A DNA stretch of 53,345 nucleotides, taken from positions 1 through 53,345 of the forward strand of contig JAEXCN010000185.1 of NCBI GenBank assembly GCA_023402175.1, given 5' to 3'. A program made the position numbers and the translations under genes. Every line of letters begins with the position of its first letter. Position 1 is the stretch's first letter. Below are positions 16,984 to 25,677 of this stretch, piece after piece. The stretch is from Pseudomonadota bacterium. Its GTDB lineage: Bacteria > Myxococcota_A > Polyangia > Polyangiales > Polyangiaceae. The notes under the pieces were generated by a model, which searched no databases, had not been told where the DNA came from, and saw nothing but the letters and a program-made list of their open reading frames with translations.

Positions 16984-18365
16984 GGCAACACCACTTCCTG
17001 CGGAACGAGACTCGGAGTCCTGAGCTTTCCGTTGCCGAGCTGTCCGTAATAGTTCGTCCCCCAGCAATACACTTTACCGTTGGTGAGGAGTGCACACGTC
17101 GACTGCAGCATCGTCTTGACCTGGGCGGCAGGCGCCGGAAGACCTTGAACCCTGACGGCCTCGAAGGCGTGGTTCTTCGTCCCGTCCCCCGCCTGGCCAC
17201 CGGCGTTGTACCCCCAGCAATACACGGAACCCGACGCTGCCACTGCGCACCAACGCTGCGGCTGCACTACGGCCCCCAACGTCGTGAAGGTGACGCGCGT
17301 CGTGGCGATCTGAACGAGCGGCTCGGGCGCCACCACCGGCTCGGGAAGGGCTCGGTCGAGATTGTCCGGCTGATAGCCTATGGCAACCGAATACGACGCT
17401 CCCCAGCAGTAGCCGATCCCACCCGCCGTCGCGCACGCAGCGTTGAGCGCTACGTCCAGCGACGCGATGCGTTCGAGTGCGATCGCGCTCGGATTCGGAT
17501 CGGGGAAGAGCGCGGAGAGGCGTGCAAGCGGAGGGTTGGCCCCCCAGCTCGACGTCGTGCCGTCCTCGCGGACGACGAAGGTGGCGGCGCTGATGGCGAT
17601 GTCGCGGATCGGTGCGCCGGAAGGGAGCTCGATGGGCCGCGGAGGGATCACCGCGGACGCCGGGACGGACTCGAAAGGAGCGAGCTGTCCGGAGTCGTTC
17701 GTTCCCCAGCAGACCACGCCGTCATCGAGCGCCGCGCAGCCGACGTTGCGCCCCATACCGATGCTCTTCGCGGGCGGGAGCGGAAGCTTCACGGGGCTGC
17801 GCTCGGTGGTGACCGCCCCCGCGTCGCTTCGAAGAAACGGTCCCGTACCCCAGCACCAGACGCCGCCGCTCTTGTCCCGCGCGCACGTGTGATCGAGCTG
17901 AGTGACGTCCGAGAGGCCTACGACGCGCACGGCTGTCGGGCTGTCCAGCGTACCGGCATCGTCGCCGCGACCGAGCTGTCCGGCCCCGTTCGCGCCCCAG
18001 CACGCCACCGTGCCGTCTGCGAGCAGTGCGCAGAAGCCTTCGCTTCGATCCGGGGCATCCCGAGCATCGCTTCCCCCGAACGTCGTCGCGAGCGACGTCG
18101 CACACGGAGGAGTGGTGCACACGACCGGGAGCGGGCCGCCATCGAACGGCGCCGCATCGCGCGGCGGTGTCGCGTCGAGAACCCCGGCGTCATCCGCATC
18201 GGCGCCTGTCATGGACGCGTCCACCGCGGCGTCCGACTTCTCGAGGTCGACCTTGCTCTCGCCGCCGCTCGAGCAGCTGGCGACGGCGCTTGCCGTCGCC
18301 AGACAGGTCGTCATCACCAACGCCGTAGCCTTATGCCTGTCAAGGAGTCGTCTTGTGAAGTGCAT
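16980..18365 (-). CDS. cassette B gene 7: RCC1-repeat lipoprotein
   Basis: This 461-residue lipoprotein has signal 'MTTCLATASAVASC', head 'VVCTTPPCATSLATTFGGS' and RCC1 repeats ('FCALLADGTVACWGANGAGQ', 'WCAVAASGSVYCWGYNAGGQ', 'CALLTNGKVYCWGTNYYGQ'). It is colinear with 8371-9729. ATG 18365 (MHFTRRLLD) lies 26 bases inside the end of gene 6, exactly as in cassette A. It is coupled to gene 8 by ATGA. I infer an extracellular beta-propeller with unknown ligand. Confidence 0.86.
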   Translation of the reverse strand: MHFTRRLLDRHKATALVMTTCLATASAVASCSSGGESKVDLEKSDAAVDASMTGADADDAGVLDATPPRDAAPFDGGPLPVVCTTPPCATSLATTFGGSDARDAPDRSEGFCALLADGTVACWGANGAGQLGRGDDAGTLDSPTAVRVVGLSDVTQLDHTCARDKSGGVWCWGTGPFLRSDAGAVTTERSPVKLPLPPAKSIGMGRNVGCAALDDGVVCWGTNDSGQLAPFESVPASAVIPPRPIELPSGAPIRDIAISAATFVVREDGTTSSWGANPPLARLSALFPDPNPSAIALERIASLDVALNAACATAGGIGYCWGASYSVAIGYQPDNLDRALPEPVVAPEPLVQIATTRVTFTTLGAVVQPQRWCAVAASGSVYCWGYNAGGQAGDGTKNHAFEAVRVQGLPAPAAQVKTMLQSTCALLTNGKVYCWGTNYYGQLGNGKLRTPSLVPQEVVLP

Positions 18366-19626
18366 AGCGGCTACCGATTGCCCAGAGGTTGGTGTTCTCC
18401 GTACCTCGAACTTGGTACAAGAGTTCCGTTTCATTGAAGGGGCCACCGAAAAGCGAGATCCTCGAGATCTCATATCCGCCACCATCCGGGGCGTCGCTCC
18501 CTCGAATGACGCGGCCACTTACGTTCCCACCAACCCCACTCAGCCAGAGGGCATCTGGGCCCTTCCAGAGCGAGGTCCAGAAATCTCCGAGCGCGGGAGG
18601 CACGGGAGAGACGGCGAACGAATAGCTGTCGCCGTCGACCGATATCCTCACCACGTCTCTCTGGCCTTTGAGGCCGATGATCGCGCCCTTCGCAGAGGCT
18701 TCGATGTTCGTGAGCGCTCCTTCGGCGCCGCCGATGATCGCCGCTCCGGCTCTCGCCGTGCACGGCCCGTTAGGCGTCACGAGCCTTCCATCCGCGATCC
18801 GTCGATATTCGGCGGAGGTCTTGTGCACGGCGATAGCGCAGCCCTGATAGCCGCGGGAGCGAACGCCCGAGAACCAGACGTCGTTGGCAGTCGTTCCCGC
18901 GCCGCCGAGGATGAGCAGGCGCTCGCTAGGGTCGTCGGCATCGTCTGCAACGTATTCACTGACCCACGTTGGCTTGCCCCCATCATCGCTCTTCCAGTGA
19001 TAGATGGTATTCGCGAACCAGGCGTAGACGTCGCTCGCGCTCGTCCCCCAAACACCGAGCGCGGGGACCGTCGTTCCGCTCGCCCCAATGCTGTCGCCAC
19101 CATCGCCAAGGCGCTGGCGCGTCCACGACCATGGCGCCTGCGGCGATTCGGGACGTGTTCCGTGGTAGATGTATCCGGGCGCAACGCCGTAATAGACATC
19201 ATTGGCATTCGGCGCCCAGATGGTCCCTGAGTAGTCGCCCATCCCAGGTTCGTTCTGGGTGCCGTCGTCAATGTACTTCCACGAGCCCTCCGAGTCGTTC
19301 CACTCGAGGACCTTGACGCCGAGGGTCGGGCTTTCGGCGATCGCGAAGGCGTGCCCGGCCAGCGGCCAGATGTTCTTCATCTTCAGGTCTACGTCCGGCA
19401 ACGGGGTCGCGCACCACCCGTCCGCGCTGCAAAGCGGCCCGTTCGCGGACGCTTCGACGTCCGCGTCGACGACGGGACGCTCCCCGCTGTCGGGGATGGA
19501 CGTCTCGCGATTGCCCGAATCGGGCGAAAGTCTCGTATCGGATTCGTTCCCCGAGGCCGCGCACGCCACGGCGGCGACGGCGGCGAGAACGGCCGACCCA
19601 CACGCGAGAATCGACGAAGCCCTCAT
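18340..19626 (-). CDS. cassette B gene 6: second SDVW-type propeller lipoprotein
   Basis: This 428-residue lipoprotein has signal 'LAAVAAVAC' and head 'CSADGWCATPLPDVDLKMKN'. Repeats include 'IWAPNANDVYYGVAPGYIYH', 'VWGTSASDVYAWFANTIYH', 'GAGTTANDVWFSG' and the end 'TNLWAIGSRYALHKTTP'. It is about 45 residues shorter than the cassette A copy, mainly in the middle. ATG 19626 overlaps the gene 5 stop. The 3' end overlaps gene 7 by 26 bases. Confidence 0.82.
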   Translation of the reverse strand: MRASSILACGSAVLAAVAAVACAASGNESDTRLSPDSGNRETSIPDSGERPVVDADVEASANGPLCSADGWCATPLPDVDLKMKNIWPLAGHAFAIAESPTLGVKVLEWNDSEGSWKYIDDGTQNEPGMGDYSGTIWAPNANDVYYGVAPGYIYHGTRPESPQAPWSWTRQRLGDGGDSIGASGTTVPALGVWGTSASDVYAWFANTIYHWKSDDGGKPTWVSEYVADDADDPSERLLILGGAGTTANDVWFSGVRSRGYQGCAIAVHKTSAEYRRIADGRLVTPNGPCTARAGAAIIGGAEGALTNIEASAKGAIIGLKGQRDVVRISVDGDSYSFAVSPVPPALGDFWTSLWKGPDALWLSGVGGNVSGRVIRGSDAPDGGGYEISRISLFGGPFNETELLYQVRGTENTNLWAIGSRYALHKTTP

Positions 19627-20843
19627 GGCTTCCCTCCAAGGGAAAGGATCACCCCGTGGCCACCGATCCAGACGTGGCCCGGTGCCGAGGCCCAGACCGT
19701 CGTGAGGTCCGGACGACGCGCGCCGAGGCCGGCGACCTTGACGCGCGACCAGGTCTTGCCGTCGTAGTGAAGGACGACGCCGGCATCGCCGACAGCCCAG
19801 ACGTCGGACGACGACGAGCCCCATACCGCGTTGAGGGGCTCGGTCGTCGGGACGTCCGATACGACCTCCCAGTCGACCGGATGCCCCGTGTAGTGCCGAA
19901 TCGTCCCGCTGGTGCCGACGGCCCATGCCTCCGAAGCAGAGGCCGCCCAGACGCCGTTGAGCGCATTCCACGTCCGGCTGTTGAATGCCTTGACGCTCGG
20001 CGTCTCGCTCTCGGCGTTCGTGATCCGAAGCGCAGCGCCCCTCTGGCCGACCGCCCAAAGCTCGTTTGCCGACGCTCCGTGGATGCTCATTATCGCATCG
20101 CACGGGAGCGCCGTGCACACGTCCGCGGGCACGCCGGGACCGAGCTCGAACTCCGACGTCGGCGATCGCCGCAGGCGCCAGAGGCCACTCGTCAAGCCCG
20201 ACATCCCGACGCGCATCGCGCACCAGAGCGAGTCCGAACCGGGAGCCGCCCATGCAGACTCGAACTCCACCGCGATGTAGCCAAAGAACTCGAACGGAAC
20301 AGGCAACTTGCGAACCGTCCAGCCGTCGGCGGACGGGGCTGCGCCGCCGTCGAGACCACGTGCGTAGAGGCTAGTGGGTAGGGCGACCGCGATCTCTTCG
20401 GAGTCCCGGAGCCATAGCGCTCGCATCGTCTCTCGGGGGCCGGGATCCGAACGCCTCCACGTCGTACCATCGAAGTGAGCGAGCGCTCCGAGTGCGCCAG
20501 CGGCCCAGACGTCGCTCGACGACCGACCACGGATGGTCATGATCCGAGCTCGCATATCGAGGCTCCCGCCGGGCGTACTCGGATCGAAGGGACCGCCAGC
20601 GCAGAGAGCGTCCGGGGTGCAGACCTCGGGGAAGTACTCGCAGTCGGTGCACGGCCCGGCGTCGAGGTCGGTCGGCTCGGCGTCCCTCCCGCCATCTGCT
20701 GCCGGGTCGGGAATGGCCGAGGGCTCAGGAGAGGCATCGGGTTCGCCGAGCAGCGAATCCGTCGAGGCGCAGGCCGCGATTCCCGCGACGGCGGCTACGA
20801 CCAGCCAACCTGGAGTCCGGTGACGAAGGGGCAGTGCGTTCAT
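19623..20843 (-). CDS. cassette B gene 5: SDVW-repeat beta-propeller lipoprotein
   Basis: This 406-residue lipoprotein has signal 'LVVAAVAGIAAC' and Cys head 'CTDCEYFPEVCTPDALC', matching the cassette A copy. Repeats are 'IRGRSSSDVWAAGALGALAH', 'VWAASASEAWAVGTSGTIRH' and 'VWGSSSSDVWAVGDAGVVLH', ending in 'HVWIGGHGVILSLGGK'. ATG 20843 lies in the gene 4 stop. A beta-propeller fold is expected from the repeat family; the ligand is unknown. Confidence 0.85.
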   Translation of the reverse strand: MNALPLRHRTPGWLVVAAVAGIAACASTDSLLGEPDASPEPSAIPDPAADGGRDAEPTDLDAGPCTDCEYFPEVCTPDALCAGGPFDPSTPGGSLDMRARIMTIRGRSSSDVWAAGALGALAHFDGTTWRRSDPGPRETMRALWLRDSEEIAVALPTSLYARGLDGGAAPSADGWTVRKLPVPFEFFGYIAVEFESAWAAPGSDSLWCAMRVGMSGLTSGLWRLRRSPTSEFELGPGVPADVCTALPCDAIMSIHGASANELWAVGQRGAALRITNAESETPSVKAFNSRTWNALNGVWAASASEAWAVGTSGTIRHYTGHPVDWEVVSDVPTTEPLNAVWGSSSSDVWAVGDAGVVLHYDGKTWSRVKVAGLGARRPDLTTVWASAPGHVWIGGHGVILSLGGKP

Positions 20844-22039
20844 CGCGTCTCTCCTCCGTCCGGCTTCTCTTGGTCACACGGCTCGACCACACACCGACCG
20901 CCGACGCACGCTTGACCGGCGATCGCGTCGCACGCGTTTCCACAAGCTCCGCAGTTTCGCGGATCGCTATCGGTGTTCACCTCACAGCCATCCGCACTAT
21001 TGCCATTGCAGTCCGCCTTCCCGTGGATGCAGACAGTGGTGCATACGCCGAACGTGCAGATTCCTTCGGTGGATTGGCCGGTCAGTGCAGTGCAACGAAC
21101 GCCGCAGGCGCCGCAGGAGATCGGGTCCGACGCCAGGTCGAAACATCCACCCGCGAAGCATTCATCCCCCACGCAGAGGATCCCGCAAAAGGTCTTGCCC
21201 GCGGGGCAAAGGCACTGAGTCTTGAATGTGACCAGATCCATGGCGCACCGCTGACCCGGCGCGCACGAGTTGCCGCAAGCAGTGCAATTCTCCGACGTAT
21301 TGAGGGGGGTCTCGCATCCGTTGAGCGGATTGCCGTCGCAGTCACCGAAGCCGTCATCGCACTTGAAGTGTCCGCATTCGCTGTCCTCGCAGCCATAGTA
21401 GGCATTCGCCCGCTCGGGGCCGCCGTCGCTGGGGTCGCATTTGGTACCGCACGCTCCGCAGTTCTCGTCATCCCTCTTCGGATCTACGCATTTCCCGTTG
21501 CAGTAGATGAGGTCGCCGATGCAGCCGCAGCCATAGTCGGGCGGCCCCAGCCCGGTGCTCCTGTCCACGCAAGGCTTCGCCGGGTCCAGGCACGTGTCTC
21601 CGCACGCGGCGCAGTTCTCGTTGGTGCCCGTCTGGGTCTCGCAACCGTTCTCATCGATGCCGTCGCAATCGAGTGTCAGTGGGTTCGTGGCGCATTGGAG
21701 GACGCAGCGGCCCGCGACGCATTCGTAGGTCTCCCTCGTCGTCTCTCTGGGACACACGGCGCCGCACGCGCCGCAGTTCTGCCTGTCGGTCTGCAGATCG
21801 ACATCGCACGGGAAGCGCGAGGTCGGGCACGTCGTGTGACCCGCAGGGCACTTGTTCGACGGGCAATACGCGATGAGCGTATCGACGGAGGCCTCGAGCT
21901 CGGTTCCGGCGTCTGCGGCGACGAACGAGGGCGGCGGGTCCGGAGCCTGGACCCCGAGGCGCACCTCGGTCGTCGAGCAGCCCCAGACGAGCGCGAACGA
22001 GGACGCGACGACAGCTGCGATGACCGCTTTCGCCTTCAT
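20840..22039 (-). CDS. cassette B gene 4: Cys-rich CGACG-repeat lipoprotein
   Basis: This 399-residue lipoprotein has signal 'VIAAVVASSFALVWGC'. Modules of the form 'DCDG...NGCET....ENC.ACG..C' repeat through the protein, with conserved head 'CPSNKCPAGHTTCPTSRFPC' and tail 'CDAIAGQACVGGRCVVEPCD'. It is colinear with 4571-5773. ATG 22039 is the first Met that gives a signal peptide; 125 bases separate it from gene 3, about the same kind of gap as in cassette A (80 bases). Confidence 0.85.
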   Translation of the reverse strand: MKAKAVIAAVVASSFALVWGCSTTEVRLGVQAPDPPPSFVAADAGTELEASVDTLIAYCPSNKCPAGHTTCPTSRFPCDVDLQTDRQNCGACGAVCPRETTRETYECVAGRCVLQCATNPLTLDCDGIDENGCETQTGTNENCAACGDTCLDPAKPCVDRSTGLGPPDYGCGCIGDLIYCNGKCVDPKRDDENCGACGTKCDPSDGGPERANAYYGCEDSECGHFKCDDGFGDCDGNPLNGCETPLNTSENCTACGNSCAPGQRCAMDLVTFKTQCLCPAGKTFCGILCVGDECFAGGCFDLASDPISCGACGVRCTALTGQSTEGICTFGVCTTVCIHGKADCNGNSADGCEVNTDSDPRNCGACGNACDAIAGQACVGGRCVVEPCDQEKPDGGETR

Positions 22040-22164
22040 TGGTCGCGCCCCGCGTCGAATGGAGGATGGCTCCGGTCCGGAGATCGGCGCATCGTTCGAA
22101 TTACGAGCGATGGGTTCATGTGTACCGTCATGCAAGCAAGCAATTTGGATTATGGAACAATCGA

Positions 22165-22917
22165 TCATTCGCCATGTCGTTCGACGACATTTCGGACACG
22201 GCGAAGATGCGGCGAGGAAGGGAATCGCGCCTCGAAGGCACGCGCACGCTCGCGCATGGCGTCGAGACGCCCGAGCTTGGCGAGAGCCTCGATCGCGATT
22301 CGCTCGCGCTCCTGCACGAACGTGCCGGCGGGGCAGCGCTCGGCGTGCTGGCTCGTGAGCGAGTACGCACGTTCCACGTCTCCGGCCCGAAGCGCGGCAT
22401 CGGCGTCGTCGATGAGGTCGACCTCGCCAGAGCAGCTCGCCTGCGCGGGCGGTGCGGGACGTGCGGCCGCCGGACGTCGGTTCGCGCTTGGAAGCGAGTC
22501 GACGGGGACGGGCGCGGGCACAGGGACGGGGGCCGCCGCCGGCGCGACCGCAGGAGGAAGGGCGCCCGCGGAGGCGAGCTCGCGAGGGGGCGCCGGGATC
22601 GCTTCGTTCGGGCTCACACTCGTCGCCGATTGGCGCGGAGACGTAACGGGCCCGGCCTCGTGCTCGGGCGTGTGGGCCGACGCGAGCCACACGGCTCCCA
22701 CGGCAAACGCGATGGCGAGCGCGGAGACCGCCGGCCAGACGAGATGCGATGTGGCGCTCCACGAACGACGACCGGTCTGCGCTGCCCGCAGGGCGGACTG
22801 CATCTCGGACAGCGGAGGGAGCTCCTCGCGGTAGCCGCGGATCGCGGCGCGGACGAGCTCCACCTCGGCGGATTGGCCTCCTTCGAGGTCCAGGATGCGG
22901 GGCGGGTCGCTGCTCAT
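22165..22917 (-). CDS. cassette B gene 3: single-pass membrane protein, probable anti-sigma factor
   Basis: The 250-residue protein has a cytoplasmic N-terminus of about 58 residues, a transmembrane helix at about 60-80, a Pro/Val/Ala-rich spacer ('AAAPVPVPAPVPV') and a helical C-terminal domain. The last matches cassette A ('AALRAGDVERAYSLTSQHAE', 'GTFVQERERIAIEALAKLG', 'RARAFEARFP'). No zinc-binding anti-sigma motif is visible. It starts in the sigma stop codon (ATGA). The proposed role is to hold the cassette B sigma factor at the membrane. Confidence 0.7.
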   Translation of the reverse strand: MSSDPPRILDLEGGQSAEVELVRAAIRGYREELPPLSEMQSALRAAQTGRRSWSATSHLVWPAVSALAIAFAVGAVWLASAHTPEHEAGPVTSPRQSATSVSPNEAIPAPPRELASAGALPPAVAPAAAPVPVPAPVPVDSLPSANRRPAAARPAPPAQASCSGEVDLIDDADAALRAGDVERAYSLTSQHAERCPAGTFVQERERIAIEALAKLGRLDAMRERARAFEARFPSSPHLRRVRNVVERHGE

Positions 22918-23495
22918 TTGAAACTCTCCCGGATCTGGTGACGACGAACGGCGGCGTAGACGAGCTCGCGCGCGGAATGCAGGCGGTAGAAAGCCGTCTG
23001 GACGGGCGTCTCCATCGCCTCGGCGACCTCCTGCATCGTGAGGCCTTCGAGCTCGTAGAGGACGAAGACGGTCCTCTTGTCGTCATCGAGCCCGTCGAGG
23101 ATCTCGGAGAGGACTCGGCGCGCGTTCCGCTCGTCGAGGTCCTCCGCGGGCGTCCTCGGCTCGACCGCTTCGCGCCCATCACCGGACGCGACCTCGCGCG
23201 AAGCGGTCCGGCGACGGCGATAGCGAGCCGCCACCCGGATCGCGATCCCGTGGACCCATGCGCGGACCGAGCCGCGCTGCTCGAAGTCGGCGACCTTGCG
23301 ATGGACGATGACGAAGACGTCCTGCAAGGCGTCGTCGACGTCCCCCTGCAGGACCCCGAGCTGCCGGATCACGCGGTGGACGTACGGAGCGTGCTCACGA
23401 AAAATCGCCTCGGGATCGAGGGCGGCGGACGACGGATGCTTCACCACTGCGTCTTCGGCGGAGAGGAAGGGCGCGAGCGGCGACGACTGCTGCAC
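22914..23495 (-). CDS. cassette B gene 2: ECF RNA polymerase sigma factor
   Basis: This ECF sigma factor has region 2 'DPEAIFREHAPYVHRVIRQL', 'DALQDVFVIVHRKVADFEQR', 'WVHGIAIRVAARYRRRR' and region 4 'DDKRTVFVLYELEGLTMQEV', 'TAFYRLHSARELV'. The reading frame stays open far upstream, so the start must be inferred. GTG 23495 gives 193 residues and an N-terminus like the cassette A copy, with an ATAATC element 28 nt upstream. GTG 23447 (177 residues) is the alternative. It is coupled to gene 3 by ATGA. Confidence 0.85.
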   Translation of the reverse strand: MQQSSPLAPFLSAEDAVVKHPSSAALDPEAIFREHAPYVHRVIRQLGVLQGDVDDALQDVFVIVHRKVADFEQRGSVRAWVHGIAIRVAARYRRRRTASREVASGDGREAVEPRTPAEDLDERNARRVLSEILDGLDDDKRTVFVLYELEGLTMQEVAEAMETPVQTAFYRLHSARELVYAAVRRHQIRESFK

Positions 23496-23522
23496 GGTCG
23501 GGTCATGCCCGGCGCCTGGGTC

Positions 23523-23528
23523 GATTAT
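23523..23528 (-). promoter_or_regulatory. AT-rich -10-like element before cassette B sigma gene
   Basis: ATAATC on the minus strand overlaps the stop codon of gene 1 and lies 28 nt before the proposed GTG start of the sigma gene. The position matches TTAAAAT in cassette A and TTAAAGAT in cassette C. No -35 element is evident. Confidence 0.25.
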
Positions 23529-24565
23529 GGAGAAATCGTCCCCAGCCCGGTGATGGCGACGAACACGGTCACTTGGTCGGTCACATAGAAGAGCTTTCGC
23601 TCGCCGGTGTTGCTGAGGTAGGAGAACACGTAGCGCCCGAGCGGGACGTCCATCCCGGCTTCGAGCCGCGCCGACTTGCCCCCTGCACGGACGTCGACCG
23701 CAAGCGCGGCCGTGGGGCCGACGAGCCTCCTCCACGCGTCGCTCGCTCCGACGACGCCCGTGGTACGCGGAAGGATCGCTCCCCCCATCGCCCCCGCACA
23801 CGCCTCGAGCCGCGTCCCCGGCTGGTCGACGAGCGCGAAGCAAGCGCGAGCCCGTTGCTGCACGACCGCGAAGTCGCCGCCGATCGGGCCGTGGGCGACG
23901 GTCTCTGGCCACGCGAAGGCGCCCGTCCAGTCGAAGCTCCACGGCGAGCGCAGCTTCTCGAGGCGCGCGGTCGCGAGCAACGCGCCATGGATCGACGGGA
24001 GGAGCCCCGTCGCGGCGGAGGCGCCGATCCCGAGCCTCAGATCGAACGTCGATGGCGCTCTCGCAGGCCGCGGGTGCAAGTCCGTCGATCGCAGCGGCTG
24101 CGGTGGGGCGGGCGGCGGGACGCGCGGAGACTCCTCGCGAGGGGGCGCCGGCACGTCGTCCGCGGAGTGCTGCTCTTCGTCTTGATCCGGATCGATGAAG
24201 AGTGCGACGACGACCGTCGCCGCTCGAAGGAGGCTGTCGCAGCTCTCCGACGTGATCTCGCGCTCGCCGAGCAGGACTCCACCGCGATCGTGCTGCGCGA
24301 TGCGCGCGCGCCACCGATCTCCGTCGACAGCGCGCTCCTCTCCGTCGATCACGATCTCGGCGCGCGCAAGCTCCACGAAGGGCGCGCGTCCGAGTCTTCG
24401 CTCGACCCTGGCGCGGAGCACGGGCTCCGTCACGCACGCCTCCCTTTCCCCGGAGCGCCACGCAAGTCCGAACGTCTCGTCGGCGCACAGCGCAGGCCTC
24501 GTGAAGAGCGCCGATACCGCAACGGCGAAGGCTGCACGGATGAGCGCTCTCCAGCCGGACGGCAT
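23525..24565 (-). CDS. cassette B gene 1: exported protein with conserved Cys pair
   Basis: This 346-residue protein has signal 'AAFAVAVSALFTRPALCA'. A domain with Cys in 'SGEREACVTEPVLRARVERR' and in 'ITSESCDSLLRAATVVVALF' matches the Cys pair of the cassette A, C and D proteins. A Pro/Arg-rich linker follows, then a C-terminal half with 'LRLGIGASAATGLLPSIHGA' and strand-like repeats compatible with an outer-membrane barrel. It is more diverged than the A/D pair. It ends 29 bases before the proposed sigma start. Confidence 0.62.
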   Translation of the reverse strand: MPSGWRALIRAAFAVAVSALFTRPALCADETFGLAWRSGEREACVTEPVLRARVERRLGRAPFVELARAEIVIDGEERAVDGDRWRARIAQHDRGGVLLGEREITSESCDSLLRAATVVVALFIDPDQDEEQHSADDVPAPPREESPRVPPPAPPQPLRSTDLHPRPARAPSTFDLRLGIGASAATGLLPSIHGALLATARLEKLRSPWSFDWTGAFAWPETVAHGPIGGDFAVVQQRARACFALVDQPGTRLEACAGAMGGAILPRTTGVVGASDAWRRLVGPTAALAVDVRAGGKSARLEAGMDVPLGRYVFSYLSNTGERKLFYVTDQVTVFVAITGLGTISP

Positions 24566-24698
24566 CTCGACCAGCGACTCTATCGTAGGCGCGCTCGGGC
24601 AGGTGGCGGCCTCGCGCGAACACGCTCCGCATGCAGCGCGCGACGAGCCCGCGCCAGAACGCGAGCCCGACCCAGGACCGGCATGCCGCCGCGTCCCT

Positions 24699-25580
24699 TC
24701 AGGGGCGGCCGAGCATCTCCAGGAACGCGTTCGCCGAGTGGCTGAGCGGCCGCTTCTTCACTCGAATGAGATGGATCTTGCGCTCCAGCTGGAGCTCCTT
24801 CACCGCGATCTCTTTCAGGACTCCCTGAGCGAGATCCTGCTCGACGCATAGACGTGGCAAGAAGGACACCCCCTCGCCCGCCTGCACCATGCGGCGGATG
24901 CTCTCCACGGTCGGCATCTCGACATCCATGTTGAGCGGGACCTTCGCCTTCTGAAAAGCCTTCAGCACCGCGTCCCGGTACGGGCTCGGGACGTTGTGTG
25001 CGACGAACGTCTCCATCGCGAGATCTTTGACGCTGAGCGCTTTGCGGTTGGCCAGGCGATGTTGCGGGGCCACGACGAACGACAGGTGGTCGACGTAGAT
25101 GACACGGGAGGCGAAGCGATCGTCGTCGAGACGATAGCTGACGACGCCGAAGTCGAGATCCCCCGCCAGGAGCCGTTCGGGCATCTCGGTCGAGCGGCTC
25201 CGCTGCACCACGAGCTTCACCTTGGGGTACGCGCGCCGGAAGCGACCGAGATGCGGCAGCAGGTAGAGCGTCATGCTCTCGTTCGCGCCGATGACCAGGC
25301 GTCCGACAGCCTTGTTCCGCAGCTCGGCGAGTCGGCTCACGAGCTCTTGATGAAGGTTCTCCTGGCGACGCGCCGCCTCGAACACGAGCTTCCCTGCGTC
25401 GGTGAGCGCGAGCTCGCGACCGCTCCGGTCGATGAGCGTCTCGCCGAGCTCGTCCTCGAGGCGCTGTACGGCGAGTGAGACCGCGGGCTGCGTTCGAAGG
25501 AGCTTCTCCGCCGCGCGCGTGAAGCTCTTCTCGCTCACGACGGTCAGAAAGACATTGAGAGGTGTGGCGTCGTTCAGCAT
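24699..25580 (-). CDS. LysR-family regulator divergent from leuABCD
   Basis: This 293-residue LysR-type regulator has a winged HTH at residues 5-60 ('LNVFLTVVSEKSFTRAAEKL', 'TQPAVSLAVQRLEDELG') and a type-2 periplasmic-binding-protein-like effector domain ('GRLVIGANESMTLYLLPHLG', 'DLDFGVVSY', 'VVAPQHRLA', 'MVQAGEGVSFLPRL'). I chose ATG 25580 because it begins the conserved HTH; an upstream frame start would add 14 unconserved residues. It is transcribed away from leuA across a 97-base shared control region, so it is likely to regulate leuABCD. The effector is unknown; by analogy it could be an isopropylmalate-type intermediate. Confidence 0.9.
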   Translation of the reverse strand: MLNDATPLNVFLTVVSEKSFTRAAEKLLRTQPAVSLAVQRLEDELGETLIDRSGRELALTDAGKLVFEAARRQENLHQELVSRLAELRNKAVGRLVIGANESMTLYLLPHLGRFRRAYPKVKLVVQRSRSTEMPERLLAGDLDFGVVSYRLDDDRFASRVIYVDHLSFVVAPQHRLANRKALSVKDLAMETFVAHNVPSPYRDAVLKAFQKAKVPLNMDVEMPTVESIRRMVQAGEGVSFLPRLCVEQDLAQGVLKEIAVKELQLERKIHLIRVKKRPLSHSANAFLEMLGRP

Positions 25581-25677
25581 CAGCGTGGCCCATCGGAGAC
25601 GAGCTCGCGCGCATAGAATCAAGAGCGCTTATCGATCGTCCAGGATTATTGATTGGAGTAATGCACCCATAGCCACG
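25581..25677. promoter_or_regulatory. lysR-leuA divergent control region with 3-codon leader frame
   Basis: This short intergenic region has an AT-rich centre (25610-25660), unusual for this genome and suited to LysR binding and two opposed promoters. At 25661 an ATG with GGAG just upstream opens a three-codon frame (Met-His-Pro-stop) that ends 5 bases before the leuA ATG, which itself has no visible ribosome binding site. This could couple leuA translation to a mini-ORF. Confidence 0.4.
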
